In this document: piece by piece, positions 7,905-16,506 of the stretch
Numbering within the stretch: position 1 is the first letter of the stretch
Layout: every line of letters starts with the position of its first letter
Source: Acidimicrobiales bacterium
GTDB taxonomy: Bacteria; Actinomycetota; Acidimicrobiia; Acidimicrobiales; Aldehydirespiratoraceae
Assembly: GCA_029263195.1 (NCBI GenBank)
Contig: JAJCXX010000031.1
Location: forward strand, 1-56,225
Direction of reading: 5' to 3'
Length of the DNA stretch: 56,225 nucleotides
Program-made: the position numbers and the translations under genes
Notes under the pieces: generated by a model
What the model saw: the letters and a program-made list of their open reading frames with translations, nothing else
Told to the model about the DNA's origin: nothing
The model's database searches: none

Positions 7905-9294
7905 GGGCGAGAATCTCGTCCTCGACCAACCGCACCACCAACTGGTCCAGCGGGAGTTCGTCGTAGCGATCAGGAGTGATGTCGGTGGCCTCGCCGGTGG
8001 CGGCGCCGCCGACCCCATACGACATGAACACGAAGCGGCCGCCGGTCGCGTAGGCCATCTCACGCATGACGTATTCGGCCTGGTCGTCGGTACCCGATGC
8101 CGCGATCGGCAGAATCTTCACACCTCTGTTGGCGGCCGCGTTCACGCTGTCGGTGTAGGGAACATCGACCTGCCGGGAGATCTGGGGTGGGGCGTCGGCG
8201 ATGAGAACCAGCAGCTTGACTGCATCAGCACCCCTCCATGCCGGTTCGGCGAGCGCATCGGCGAGGGCCTCGTCGAGCGCCTCCGGGTAGTCGCCGCCAC
8301 CATTGGCCACAACCACCGCGAGCGCATCAAGGAACGATTCCAGGTCGTCGGTCAGGTCGAACGTTCGGGTTACGAACAAATCGTCGAGATCGCGGTAGAC
8401 GGTCAACCCGAATCTCACATCAGGAGTGCTCGGAAGTTCGTCGATCCGGCGGGCGACCTCGGCCATGTTGTCGCGCAGTCGGTCGATCTCGTCCTGCATC
8501 GACCCGGTCGCATCGATCAGGAAGTGGATATCGAGAGGAATCGCGCCGGCCAGTCCGCCGGGCATGTCGACCACGACCTCGGTTGTGGCCCCGTCAGCCG
8601 CGAGCGGTGTGTTCATTGATTGCTCGTCGACCGATACCGTGACCGTCCACTCTGCGCCTTGGACTGATGTCCCCGGGAAGAAGCGGACGGTGCCGTCGGC
8701 CGTGGTGTGCAGCACGGCAGCCGGTTGTGACTGCTCTTCGCCGTCAGCGGTGATGCTGACCTGAGCCCCCAGGATCGGGAAACCGTCGGTGCCGGCCACC
8801 GAGATGACTCTTACCCCCGACAGGTCGAGCGGACGCACGACGACCCCAGAACCGGTGATCGAGTCTCGGTATGCCATGTAGGCATCGATGTCGTCGATGT
8901 CGTTGATGCTCCCGGCCTGCAGCGATTGGACCTGATTGTTGGGGGCCGGGGTCAGCTCGGACGTGGTGGTGCTGTCCGAGTCGGTCAATCGTGCGGCAGT
9001 GGTTGCAGGGGGCGACGACTCCGATTCGGCGTAGGCCGAGATGGCGCCGGAATCCGGAGACTCGGGCCATGAGACATCGCCCGGACCGAGCCATCCTCGT
9101 CCGCCGACCACCTCTGATTCGCCACCGGTTGTTGGTGGGGCGGTGACCGACGTGCCCGACGTTGTCGTCGAACCCAGGGCGACAGTGTCGCCGCGGGAAC
9201 CGGACCCGCTGCAGGCCGAGGCCAGCACCACGAAGGCAGCCGATACGGCGAACCCTCGGCGGACGGATCTGATGTTCGTGTTGTGGGCTGACAT
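7891..9294 (-). CDS. secreted lipoprotein with von Willebrand A domain
   Basis: 467 residues. A lipoprotein signal ends in the lipobox LASAC (Cys28), followed by a long Ser/Thr/Pro/Gly-rich linker (about 29-150). Next comes a carboxypeptidase-regulatory-like beta domain (about 158-245: GTDGFPILGAQVSI...TADGTVRFFPG) and a vWA domain (about 252-440) with a MIDAS-like DATGS at 261-265 and IADAPPQ later. The protein is likely lipid-anchored outside the membrane, with a metal-dependent adhesion or scaffold role; the partner is unknown. The ATG at 9294 is preferred over an earlier ATG because GGAGGT lies 6 nt before it. Confidence 0.88.
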   Translation of the reverse strand: MSAHNTNIRSVRRGFAVSAAFVVLASACSGSGSRGDTVALGSTTTSGTSVTAPPTTGGESEVVGGRGWLGPGDVSWPESPDSGAISAYAESESSPPATTAARLTDSDSTTTSELTPAPNNQVQSLQAGSINDIDDIDAYMAYRDSITGSGVVVRPLDLSGVRVISVAGTDGFPILGAQVSITADGEEQSQPAAVLHTTADGTVRFFPGTSVQGAEWTVTVSVDEQSMNTPLAADGATTEVVVDMPGGLAGAIPLDIHFLIDATGSMQDEIDRLRDNMAEVARRIDELPSTPDVRFGLTVYRDLDDLFVTRTFDLTDDLESFLDALAVVVANGGGDYPEALDEALADALAEPAWRGADAVKLLVLIADAPPQISRQVDVPYTDSVNAAANRGVKILPIAASGTDDQAEYVMREMAYATGGRFVFMSYGVGGAATGEATDITPDRYDELPLDQLVVRLVEDEILALTNV

Positions 9295-9360
9295 TGGCTG
9301 ACCTCCACGGTGCGACATGGAGTGTGACGATCGTCGCCAGCCGAAAGTTCCCAGGCAACC

Positions 9361-10392
9361 TCAGCCGGCAACCACCACCCGAGCACCGGCGCTCGGTTTC
9401 AGCCGCCAACCACCGATCGCTCCCGGGTCGACCGAGTCGTCGGCCAACACGACGACGCATCCTCCGAAGCCGGCACCGGTGAGTCGCGCTCCGAAAACGC
9501 CGGGTGTTCGTTGGAGTTGGTCGACAAGTTGGTCGAGTTCGGGAATCGACACCTCGAAATCGTCCCGGAGGCTGACATGGCTCCGGTTCATGAGGTTGCC
9601 GAACTCGGCTGCATCGTCGCGTCGGGTGGCCTCGACCGCTGCTGAGACCCGGCTGATCTCGGAGATCACGTGCCGGGCTCGCCGGCGAATCATCGGGTTG
9701 GAAATGGCACCGAGCTCCGAGTTGGTCGCGTCGCGGAGCGGTCCGAGCGTCTGCTCAGCCAATTCACACGAACGCCGACGATCGGCATACTCGGAGCCTT
9801 CGAGCCGGCGACTGACCCCGCAGTGCACCGCGTGTACGACCGTGCCGCGAGGAAGTGGCACCGGCTCGACCGAATGATCCCGGCAGTCGATCAACAGGGC
9901 AGAGCCCTCTACGCCGGACGTGATGGCGAGCTGGTCCATGATTCCGCTCGGCACGCCGGTGGCGCGGTGTTCGGCTCGCTGGCAGAGTTGGGCCAGCGGC
10001 AAGGTGTCTCCGCGGAATCCGACGGCCAGCGCGGTGGCTACCTCGAGCGATGCACTCGAGGAAAGCCCGGCGCCAATCGGCAGTGTGCTGACGATCTCCC
10101 CCGAGAAGCCGGCGGTCGTACCCATTTCAGCCAGCACCGCAGCCGGATATCTCGCCCACTCGATCGGGTGGGAGCCGGGATCGCGCACCGGCAACAGAAT
10201 CTCGGCCGGATCAGATTCCGAATCCGATCTCAGGCCGACGACCCCGGCACGGCCGGCCGCTGCCGGCATCACGTCGATGGTGGTGCCGAGGTCGACCGCC
10301 ATGGGAAGCACCAGCCCTCCCACGTAGTCGACGTGATCGCCAATCAGATTCACGCGTCCCGGCGCGAACACACGGAACGCCGCGCGGTCCAT
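9361..10392 (-). CDS. galK: galactokinase family sugar kinase (GHMP)
   Basis: 343 residues with the galactokinase signature GRVNLIGDHVDY (12-23), the GHMP phosphate loop PIGAGLSSSASLEVA and the C-terminal LTGAGFGGCVV. It should phosphorylate galactose or a related sugar at C1. It begins 5 nt after the stop of the nucleotidyltransferase gene, so a kinase and a nucleotidyltransferase form a two-gene unit (sugar to sugar-1-P to NDP-sugar). galT and galE are not in the window. N-acetylhexosamine 1-kinases share some motifs, so the sugar is not settled. Confidence 0.9.
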   Translation of the reverse strand: MDRAAFRVFAPGRVNLIGDHVDYVGGLVLPMAVDLGTTIDVMPAAAGRAGVVGLRSDSESDPAEILLPVRDPGSHPIEWARYPAAVLAEMGTTAGFSGEIVSTLPIGAGLSSSASLEVATALAVGFRGDTLPLAQLCQRAEHRATGVPSGIMDQLAITSGVEGSALLIDCRDHSVEPVPLPRGTVVHAVHCGVSRRLEGSEYADRRRSCELAEQTLGPLRDATNSELGAISNPMIRRRARHVISEISRVSAAVEATRRDDAAEFGNLMNRSHVSLRDDFEVSIPELDQLVDQLQRTPGVFGARLTGAGFGGCVVVLADDSVDPGAIGGWRLKPSAGARVVVAG

Positions 10393-10397
10393 GTTGC

Positions 10398-11234
10398 TCA
10401 GCCGGTGCGCATCTCGTCGATGCGGCGCCGAGCCACCTGGAGGTCGTCGGGGTTGGTGACACCGACCCATGGCTCATCGGTGGGCACCACCTCTACCGAC
10501 AGCTCGCCGGCCTGGTGCAGTTCGGCTACGACCGCCGGAAGTAGATACTCGCTCTTTTCGGCGTGGCCGTGTTGGGAGAGAAAGTCGGTGAACCCGGTCT
10601 CGAGGTGTTCGAACAACCGGTCGTGGAAACCCCAGAAGTTCATCGACGCAACCGAATCGGCCGGCAATGGTCCGGGTGGTTCGGTACCGGTGATGGTTCC
10701 GTCCGGGCGTTGACCGATGCCGTGGGTCTCGACGAGGCCGACCATCTCGGTGCCTTCGATCGAGCAGATTCCTCGGCTCACCTCACCGATCTCCGGAAGT
10801 GTGAGGTCGAGTCTGAATCCTGCCAGCAGCGCCTGATCCGGCGCGAGGAGTGCGGTTGCCGGCACGACCGACTGGTAGGTCGATCGGCCGTAGTAGTCGT
10901 CGGCGTTGCAGACCACGAACGGGCCGTCGACCTCCGGCTCCGCTACCAGCACCGCCTGGCCGGTGCCCCACGGCTTGGCCCGGTGGGGCCCATGGGTGTC
11001 CTGGCAGACGTAGGCGATCTCGACCGCGTGGTCTCGGATTTCGATGTGACGCCGTACATCGTCTTCGATGTCGGTCCGCACGACCAGCACGACCTTGGCG
11101 ACCCCCGCGTCGGCGGCGTCGCCTATGGCGAAATCGAGGAAGGCCTCACCATCGGGGCCGACCGTGGCGAGTTGTTTGGTGCCACCGAACCGGGATCCCA
11201 GTCCGGCGGCCATGACTACGAGGCTGACGTTCAC
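10398..11234 (-). CDS. sugar-phosphate nucleotidyltransferase-like protein
   Basis: 278 residues with a GT-A/NTP-transferase fold: VVMAAGLGSRFGGTKQL is the nucleotide-binding signature (G-x-G-x-R-x-G-G-x-K), and CNADDYYG carries the Asp typical of the metal site. The protein would activate a sugar-1-phosphate with an NTP; its operon partner is galactokinase, so galactose-1-P or a related product is the likely substrate (inference). I chose the second of two GTGs (11234) because TAGCCT lies exactly 6 nt before it, the leaderless spacing seen for several genes here; the first GTG (11240) would lie between the box and the predicted transcript start. Confidence 0.82.
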   Translation of the reverse strand: MNVSLVVMAAGLGSRFGGTKQLATVGPDGEAFLDFAIGDAADAGVAKVVLVVRTDIEDDVRRHIEIRDHAVEIAYVCQDTHGPHRAKPWGTGQAVLVAEPEVDGPFVVCNADDYYGRSTYQSVVPATALLAPDQALLAGFRLDLTLPEIGEVSRGICSIEGTEMVGLVETHGIGQRPDGTITGTEPPGPLPADSVASMNFWGFHDRLFEHLETGFTDFLSQHGHAEKSEYLLPAVVAELHQAGELSVEVVPTDEPWVGVTNPDDLQVARRRIDEMRTG

Positions 11235-11240
11235 GCCCAC

Positions 11241-11246
11241 AGGCTA
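11241..11246 (-). promoter_or_regulatory. -10 box of a leaderless promoter (TAGCCT)
   Basis: TAGCCT on the minus strand is followed by 6 nt (GTGGGC) and then the GTG start of the nucleotidyltransferase gene. It is one of eleven exact TAnnnT-N6-(A/G)TG cases in the window. Confidence 0.6.
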
Positions 11247-11303
11247 GGAGGGGAACCAGTACGACAACGGGACCATGGTCGACCCATCTGATCGACTCGT
11301 GGT

Positions 11304-11789
11304 TCAGCCCAGAACCGACCCGTACATTTCACCCAAGGGGTCGGCGATCAGTTCGATCCGAGCCCCATCGGGATCCTGTAGATAAATCGACGTTTGGATG
11401 ATCTGGGTGGGCACGCCGGCTTCAGCCAGGCTGTCTCGTTGTCTTTCCCACGCGTCGACGGGCACCGATATCGCAAGATGGTGAAGCCCGCCAAGCACTT
11501 CGGCGTAGTCGCCGAGGTCGAGTCCCGGGAAATCGAAGAACGCCAAAGAGTTGCCGTTGCCGATGTCGAAGAACAGGTGGGTGGATCCCTTGTAGTCGCG
11601 GTTCTCGAATAGTTCGATCAGTGGGAACCCCAGGAGGTCCTGGTAGAAGCGAATCGTGGTCTCCACGTCGGTGCACAGCAGCGCAACGTGGTGAACCCCT
11701 CGGCCGGGAGTCGCCGCACGCGCTTCGGCCGGGGCCAGATGAGCGTCCTTCAGTTCCTGCCATTCTTGAGTTCGGTCTGGAGTTGACAT
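11304..11789 (-). CDS. VOC superfamily protein (glyoxalase/dioxygenase-like)
   Basis: 161 residues with one vicinal-oxygen-chelate domain (about 35-155: VHHVALLCTDVETTIRFYQDLLGFPLIE...LHHLAISV...YLQDPDGARIELI). His and Glu positions typical of the metal site (VHHVA, LHHLA, RIELI) are present. Family members include glyoxalases, ring-cleavage dioxygenases and drug-binding proteins; which applies here is unknown. The preferred ATG (11789) is the second of two adjacent ATGs, downstream of GAAGGGA. It is the last gene of a histidine phosphatase, alcohol dehydrogenase, VOC operon, 10 nt after the dehydrogenase stop. Confidence 0.85.
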   Translation of the reverse strand: MSTPDRTQEWQELKDAHLAPAEARAATPGRGVHHVALLCTDVETTIRFYQDLLGFPLIELFENRDYKGSTHLFFDIGNGNSLAFFDFPGLDLGDYAEVLGGLHHLAISVPVDAWERQRDSLAEAGVPTQIIQTSIYLQDPDGARIELIADPLGEMYGSVLG

Positions 11790-11799
11790 CATCGTCCCT

Positions 11800-12756
11800 T
11801 CATCGGGTGGGTTCGAATACGACCTTGATAGCCCCAGTGGCGCGGCTGCGTGCCGCGCCGAAGGCTTCATCGACGGCGTCGAGAGGAAACCGGTGGGTGA
11901 TCATGACGTCGGCGATCGCCGGAGTGCGGGCCAGGATCGAGGCCGCAGCATCCACGTCTCGGCCGATGGCGGTGCGGCCGTACATCATCGACGGGATGAT
12001 CTCGACCTCATTCAGACAGATCGACATGTCGAGGGCAGCCGGCGACCAAATCGTTCCGACCATTCCTATGCGGCCTCCGACTCGGGCGAGTCGGACCGAA
12101 TCGGCGATGGTCTCGGTGGTCGCCACCGCGTCGAACACGACGTCGTATCGACCGCTGGTGCCGACGGTGGCACCAAGTGTCTCGACCGCATCCTTTTGAT
12201 GAGGGTGACGGGCCTGCACATCGACCGGGATGCCGTTGGCCGTGCACACAGCAACAACCGCCAGACCGATCGGGCCGGCACCCACCACCGCCACTCGGTC
12301 GCCGGCCACCACACGAGCCCGCCGAACCGCGTGGACACCAACAGCCACCGGTTCGACCAAGGAGGCGTCGAGAAGATCGAGGCCGGATGGCAGCGCAACG
12401 AGAGCGGCCGGCGGCACGACGATCTGTTGAGCCATTCCACCATCGGCGAAGATTCCGAATCCGATCGATCCCTCTTCACAGTGGTTTCGACCACCCGACG
12501 TGCACTGTGCACAGTGGCCACACGATTCGATCGGTTCGATTGCCACGGCCGTGCCGTCCGGGGTGAGGCCGGCGAACTCGTGCCCGAGGATTCGGCCCTC
12601 CGCCATGCCGTCGTCGATCATGTGAATATCGGATCCACAAATACTGGCGGCCACGATGTCGATCACGATGCCGTCACGCTCGGGACGAGGCGTGTCGACC
12701 AGGGTCGGCGTGCCGTCGATCACCCGCACGGCCTTCATCGTCGTCGTGGCAGTCAT
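11800..12756 (-). CDS. zinc-dependent medium-chain alcohol dehydrogenase
   Basis: 318 residues, slightly shorter than the usual 340-350. The catalytic-zinc motif SICGSD and GHEFAG, the structural-zinc cysteines (CGHCAQCTSGGRNHC) and a Rossmann motif GAGPIGLAVV are all visible. It should oxidise an alcohol or reduce an aldehyde or ketone with NAD(P); the substrate is unknown. GGTGAG precedes the start. It follows the phosphatase gene by 7 nt and precedes the VOC gene, so the three are probably co-transcribed. Confidence 0.9.
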   Translation of the reverse strand: MTATTTMKAVRVIDGTPTLVDTPRPERDGIVIDIVAASICGSDIHMIDDGMAEGRILGHEFAGLTPDGTAVAIEPIESCGHCAQCTSGGRNHCEEGSIGFGIFADGGMAQQIVVPPAALVALPSGLDLLDASLVEPVAVGVHAVRRARVVAGDRVAVVGAGPIGLAVVAVCTANGIPVDVQARHPHQKDAVETLGATVGTSGRYDVVFDAVATTETIADSVRLARVGGRIGMVGTIWSPAALDMSICLNEVEIIPSMMYGRTAIGRDVDAAASILARTPAIADVMITHRFPLDAVDEAFGAARSRATGAIKVVFEPTR

Positions 12757-12763
12757 CGTGTTC

Positions 12764-13372
12764 TCACCACTCGATCAGGTCTCTCACGTGGTAGGTCTCG
12801 TTGACCGACTTGACCGTGCGCACACCACCCGAGGAGGCCTGCACCCTGGTGATCCCGCAGTAGTCGGGGTTGAGGGCCAGGACCTCCTCGAAACGTAGGA
12901 TTGTCTTGACGAAAACATTGGTGACCATGCCGTGGCAGAAGACCGCCACGCGCCTCGAAGCGTTGGTATCGATGATGTGCTGAAACCCACGGCTCACGCG
13001 GTCTTCGAAGCTCTGGTAACCGTCGCTGAAGATTGTGTCCATCAGGTCGCCCTCGAAGTAGTGGGCGGTGTCGGGATCATCGACCCGGATCTCCTCGGCC
13101 GGGACATAAGACCGTGACCGATGATCAGACTCCTTGATGTCGTCGAGCACCTCCACGTCGAGGCCCAGTCGTTCGGCCAGCGGGGCTGCCGTCTGTTGGG
13201 CACGGAGCATGGTCGACGACACGATGTGATCGATGTCGGCCGTTTCCAGAACATCGGCGACTCGACCGGCTTGGACCAATCCGGTCTCGGAGAGCTCGGG
13301 GTCAGCAGCACCGTTCCCTTCTTTGACCACATGGCGAACGGGAAGACCGTGACGAATGATGAAGAGATCCAC
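12764..13372 (-). CDS. histidine phosphatase superfamily protein
   Basis: 202 residues opening with FIIRHG, the RHG phosphohistidine motif, then VSSTMLRAQQTAAPL and a later VFCHGMVTNVF with the second His. The fold covers phosphoglycerate mutases and small-molecule phosphatases; the substrate is unknown. The GTG start has TAGCCT exactly 6 nt upstream, so the transcript is probably leaderless. First gene of the operon with the dehydrogenase and VOC protein, divergent from menE. Confidence 0.88.
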   Translation of the reverse strand: MDLFIIRHGLPVRHVVKEGNGAADPELSETGLVQAGRVADVLETADIDHIVSSTMLRAQQTAAPLAERLGLDVEVLDDIKESDHRSRSYVPAEEIRVDDPDTAHYFEGDLMDTIFSDGYQSFEDRVSRGFQHIIDTNASRRVAVFCHGMVTNVFVKTILRFEEVLALNPDYCGITRVQASSGGVRTVKSVNETYHVRDLIEW

Positions 13373-13378
13373 GCCGAG

Positions 13379-13384
13379 AGGCTA
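13379..13384 (-). promoter_or_regulatory. -10 box of a leaderless promoter (TAGCCT) for the histidine phosphatase operon
   Basis: TAGCCT on the minus strand, 6 nt (CTCGGC), then the GTG start. The same hexamer and spacing occur before the nucleotidyltransferase and DUF3097 genes. Confidence 0.6.
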
Positions 13385-13425
13385 CGGCGGTGGATCGCAA
13401 CGGAGCTGGATGACGTGACCGGGTC

Positions 13426-13431
13426 TACGCT
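13426..13431 (+). promoter_or_regulatory. -10 box (TACGCT) of the menE transcript
   Basis: TACGCT is followed by 6 nt (CGTCTG) and a GTG at 13438. This GTG is not in the menE frame; it opens a 12-codon frame that overlaps the menE start, so the transcript probably begins on a leader peptide. Confidence 0.5.
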
Positions 13432-13437
13432 CGTCTG

Positions 13438-13476
13438 GTGATCAAGCACGTCCTCCGCCGGGAGTCTCCACAGTGA
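13438..13476 (+). CDS. possible leaderless leader peptide coupled to menE (12 aa)
   Basis: Short frame GTG...TGA encoding VIKHVLRRESPQ (first residue read as Met). Its GTG sits 6 nt after a TACGCT box, as for clear leaderless genes nearby, and its TGA overlaps the menE GTG in a GTGA 4-nt overlap, the arrangement typical of translational coupling. If translated, ribosomes ending here could reinitiate on menE. It may instead be chance sequence, with menE using GGGAG about 8 nt upstream of its own start. Confidence 0.4.
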   Translation: MIKHVLRRESPQ

Positions 13477-14573
13477 CCGGTGTCGTGGCGTTGCTCCTGC
13501 CCGGTGGTCCAGAATTCATAGCCGAACTGGTGAGGGCATGGGACAATGGCGACGCCGTGGCTCCCATCGACACTCGTCTGCCGGCGGCCGCGCTGAAAGC
13601 GGCGATCGACGCCATCGAGCCCACGGCCATCGTCGACACGCAAGGTCGTAGTAGCCACTCCGGCCGGTCGACCGAGGAGGGCGACGCCCTGGTCGTCAAC
13701 ACCAGTGGAACGTCGGGAGAGCCCCGAGCGGTCGTGCTCACCCACGACGCGGTTGCGGCCTCAGCGGCTGCCACATCGGCGGCCCTGAGCGTCGATTCGT
13801 CCTCCGACAATTGGTTGGCCTGTCTTCCGCTGGCCCATGTCGGCGGACTCTCGGTCGTGACCCGAGCGCTCATCACCGGCACCAGTCTGACGGTTCACGA
13901 CGGGTTCGATGCCGATGCGGTCGAGTTGGCCGCACGCCGTGGAGCCACTCTCGTCTCGCTGGTCGCCACTGCGGCACGACGAATCGACACGTCACTCTTT
14001 CGAACCATTCTTCTCGGTGGGGCGGCGGTGCCGGCCGATCGTCCGGCCAACTCTGTGGCCACCTACGGAATGACAGAGACCGGTGGCGGTGTCGTCTACG
14101 ACGGCATCCCACTGAGAGGCGTTGAGGTTCGTGAACTCGACGGGGAACTGCACATTCGGTGTCCGATGTTGATGCGCCAATACCGCGACGGCGCCTATCC
14201 AGTCACGTCCGATGGCTGGTTGCCCACCGGCGACGGCGGCCGAGTCGTCGATGGGCTGGTGCAGGTCGATGGGCGTCTCGGCGATGTGATCGTCACCGGC
14301 GGTGAGAAGGTCTGGCCAGCCTCGGTCGAGCGAATCCTGACAACCGACCGGCAGGTAGCCGAAGTTGCGGTCGTCGGTCGTCCCGACGCCGAGTGGGGCA
14401 ATGTGGTCACTGCGGTGATCGTGCCCACCGAAGCGGACCAGCCACCCGACATCGATCGTCTTCGTGATCTGGTGAAGGCACAGCTGCCGACTTGGTGTGC
14501 GCCACGCCGGATCGAGATACGTGATGCCCTGCCCCGAACATCGCTCGGCAAGGTCAGGCGCTCATCGATCTGA
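13473..14573 (+). CDS. menE: o-succinylbenzoate-CoA ligase (MenE)
   Basis: 366-residue, compact AMP-forming ligase. The P-loop-like motif VNTSGTSGEPRAV, the ATYGMTETGGG motif, the adenylation Asp in WLPTGDGG and the C-terminal Lys region (LPRTSLGKVRR) are present. In menaquinone synthesis MenE makes o-succinylbenzoyl-CoA from the MenC product, and the convergent neighbour is menC, so the identity rests on both motifs and context. The GTG start overlaps the stop of a possible 12-residue leader peptide. It is transcribed away from the histidine phosphatase operon and towards menC, with 20 bp between the stop codons. Confidence 0.88.
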   Translation: MTGVVALLLPGGPEFIAELVRAWDNGDAVAPIDTRLPAAALKAAIDAIEPTAIVDTQGRSSHSGRSTEEGDALVVNTSGTSGEPRAVVLTHDAVAASAAATSAALSVDSSSDNWLACLPLAHVGGLSVVTRALITGTSLTVHDGFDADAVELAARRGATLVSLVATAARRIDTSLFRTILLGGAAVPADRPANSVATYGMTETGGGVVYDGIPLRGVEVRELDGELHIRCPMLMRQYRDGAYPVTSDGWLPTGDGGRVVDGLVQVDGRLGDVIVTGGEKVWPASVERILTTDRQVAEVAVVGRPDAEWGNVVTAVIVPTEADQPPDIDRLRDLVKAQLPTWCAPRRIEIRDALPRTSLGKVRRSSI

Positions 14574-14593
14574 ACTTCCTGCGACGGGAGTTC

Positions 14594-15661
14594 TCAGTTG
14601 GGAAGAGTCTCGAAGGGATCGATTCCGATTCCCGCCGTATCGGGCACGAACATGCGACCGGCATCCATCTCTGGGGCCGGACCGACGTCGGACTTCAACA
14701 TCGTGGATGTGGCCAGCCCGTGGGCTCTATCGAGTCCGCTCGCCGCGGCCACGTGCAGGGCATGGGCAACACCGATGGCGCCGTCGATCATGCTCGTAAC
14801 GACTGCAGTGGCGCCGAACTCCGCGGCGAGACGCACGGCTCGAATTGCCAGATCGGGGCCGCCCAGAGCTTGGGGTTTGACGATCACAACGTCGATCGAA
14901 CCGGTGGCAAGGCCCGCCGCAATGTGGTCCACCGACCGAGCCGATTCGTCGATTGCCACCGGGATTGCACTGCGCGCGCCCACCGCGGCGATCGCCTCGA
15001 TGCCCTCCGTCGGCTCCTCACAGAACGAGATATCGAACTCCGCCAGATCGTCGAGGACCGCGACGGCAGTCTCGACATCCCAGGCTCCATTGGCATCGAT
15101 TCGTAGTTCCATAGCGGGTCCGACCGAACCACGAACCGCCGACAATCTCTCGATGTCGACAGCGGTTTCGGCCACACCGACCTTCACCTTCAGAGTCCGG
15201 TAGCCGTCGGCGGCAGCTGCCGCGGCCTGCTCGGCCACGTCGCCGGGCGACATCGCGGAAACCATCGCGTTGACGGCGACAGTCGAAGTGGGCGCGACCG
15301 AAAGTGTGGCAGCAAGAGAAAGCCCGGAGCGGCGTGCCCTGAGGTCGGCGATCGCTCCCGAGAGTGCCGCACGCGCAGTCGGCTCGGGTTCGAGATCGTC
15401 GAGTAGATGGTCGAGCCTGGGATCATCAGGATCCTCGACGACCGATAGCGCAACCGACACCGTCGCAAGAGCCGCAGCCGACGAGTCGATGTCGGAAACC
15501 GACCAGCCCGGCAACGGGGTGGCCTCGCCCCAGCCAACGTGGGTGCCGTCGCCGATCGAGAAGAGCAGCCCGTCGCGATGGAGCACCTCGCCGCGAGCCG
15601 TGGTCAACGCTTCACGCAGTGGTAGTCGAAATCTCAGAAGATCGGTGGTGAGTCCTGTCAC
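14594..15661 (-). CDS. menC: o-succinylbenzoate synthase (MenC, enolase superfamily)
   Basis: 355 residues of the muconate-lactonising subgroup of the enolase superfamily. Visible catalytic elements are LKVKVG (K-x-K), RIDANGAW, FCEEP and AIDES (metal-binding Asp/Glu/Asp) and VIVKPQALGG (second Lys). Related dipeptide epimerases share this layout, but the position at the end of menF-menD-menH and opposite menE makes dehydration of SHCHC to o-succinylbenzoate the likely role. The GTG start overlaps the menH stop by 4 nt (GTGA). Confidence 0.88.
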   Translation of the reverse strand: MTGLTTDLLRFRLPLREALTTARGEVLHRDGLLFSIGDGTHVGWGEATPLPGWSVSDIDSSAAALATVSVALSVVEDPDDPRLDHLLDDLEPEPTARAALSGAIADLRARRSGLSLAATLSVAPTSTVAVNAMVSAMSPGDVAEQAAAAAADGYRTLKVKVGVAETAVDIERLSAVRGSVGPAMELRIDANGAWDVETAVAVLDDLAEFDISFCEEPTEGIEAIAAVGARSAIPVAIDESARSVDHIAAGLATGSIDVVIVKPQALGGPDLAIRAVRLAAEFGATAVVTSMIDGAIGVAHALHVAAASGLDRAHGLATSTMLKSDVGPAPEMDAGRMFVPDTAGIGIDPFETLPN

Positions 15662-16506
15662 GAGAGATCAGCCTTCGTCGTGTGGGCCAAGATTATCCCG
15701 GCCACCAGGTCGGGCTGGTCCAGGTGGGCGGCATGGCCGGCGCCGGGAACAACCTCCGAGGTGGCGTTGGGGAGCAGGCGAGTGAGTTGGTCGGCAATCT
15801 TGCTGAACTTCTCATCGCCGTCTCCGACGACCAACGTGGCAGCGACGTCGCAGCTTGACAGCCGATCGTGGAGAGGCGGCATGGTGCCGGTTCCGCCGCC
15901 TCTAAGACTCCATGCCAGTCCCGACGGATTGTTGGAGAGCCGCTGGCGACGAGCTTCGGCCAGGTGATCGGGGCCGAGCATCGCCTGGGATGTGAACAGC
16001 GGCTTTGCCATCCAGTCGTCGACGAATGACTCCAGTCCCCCGTTCTCGATCCGAACGGCGAGTTCTTCGTCGTCGATGCGCCGCTGCGCGCGTTCCGTTT
16101 CGATGGCGATGCCGGCCGACGCCCCCACCAGGCACAGCGATCTGACCCGATGGGGCGATCCGCAAGCCAGGGTCAGTGCGACCCTCCCGCCCATCGAGTA
16201 GCCAACAAGATGGAAGTCGTCGAGACCGAGATGATCGGCAACCGCCTCGACCTGTCGGGCCATTGCTCCGACCTCGTAGAACTCCACCGACTCGGGGACG
16301 TCGGATCTACCGTGGCCGATCATGTCGGGGACCACCACGAGATGGCTTGCCGAGAGGCGTTGCGATAGCCCGCCCATGGTGGATATGTCGCCGGTGAATC
16401 CGTGGAGCATGAGAAGTGGGGCGCCCGCGCCGCTCACCTCGTTGTGCAGAGTCAGCTCGTCTCCCACTGGGATGTCGAGCCGTCGGATCGCCGTGCCGTG
16501 GCTCAC
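15658..16506 (-). CDS. menH: SHCHC synthase-like alpha/beta hydrolase (MenH)
   Basis: 282 residues, alpha/beta hydrolase fold: LMLHGFTG oxyanion region, nucleophile elbow GYSMGGR (catalytic Ser) and GAGHAAHLDQPD with the catalytic His. MenH removes pyruvate from SEPHCHC to give SHCHC in menaquinone synthesis. Assignment to MenH rather than a generic hydrolase rests on the overlapping position between menD and menC; starts and stops overlap by 4 nt (GTGA) on both sides. Confidence 0.83.
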   Translation of the reverse strand: MSHGTAIRRLDIPVGDELTLHNEVSGAGAPLLMLHGFTGDISTMGGLSQRLSASHLVVVPDMIGHGRSDVPESVEFYEVGAMARQVEAVADHLGLDDFHLVGYSMGGRVALTLACGSPHRVRSLCLVGASAGIAIETERAQRRIDDEELAVRIENGGLESFVDDWMAKPLFTSQAMLGPDHLAEARRQRLSNNPSGLAWSLRGGGTGTMPPLHDRLSSCDVAATLVVGDGDEKFSKIADQLTRLLPNATSEVVPGAGHAAHLDQPDLVAGIILAHTTKADLS

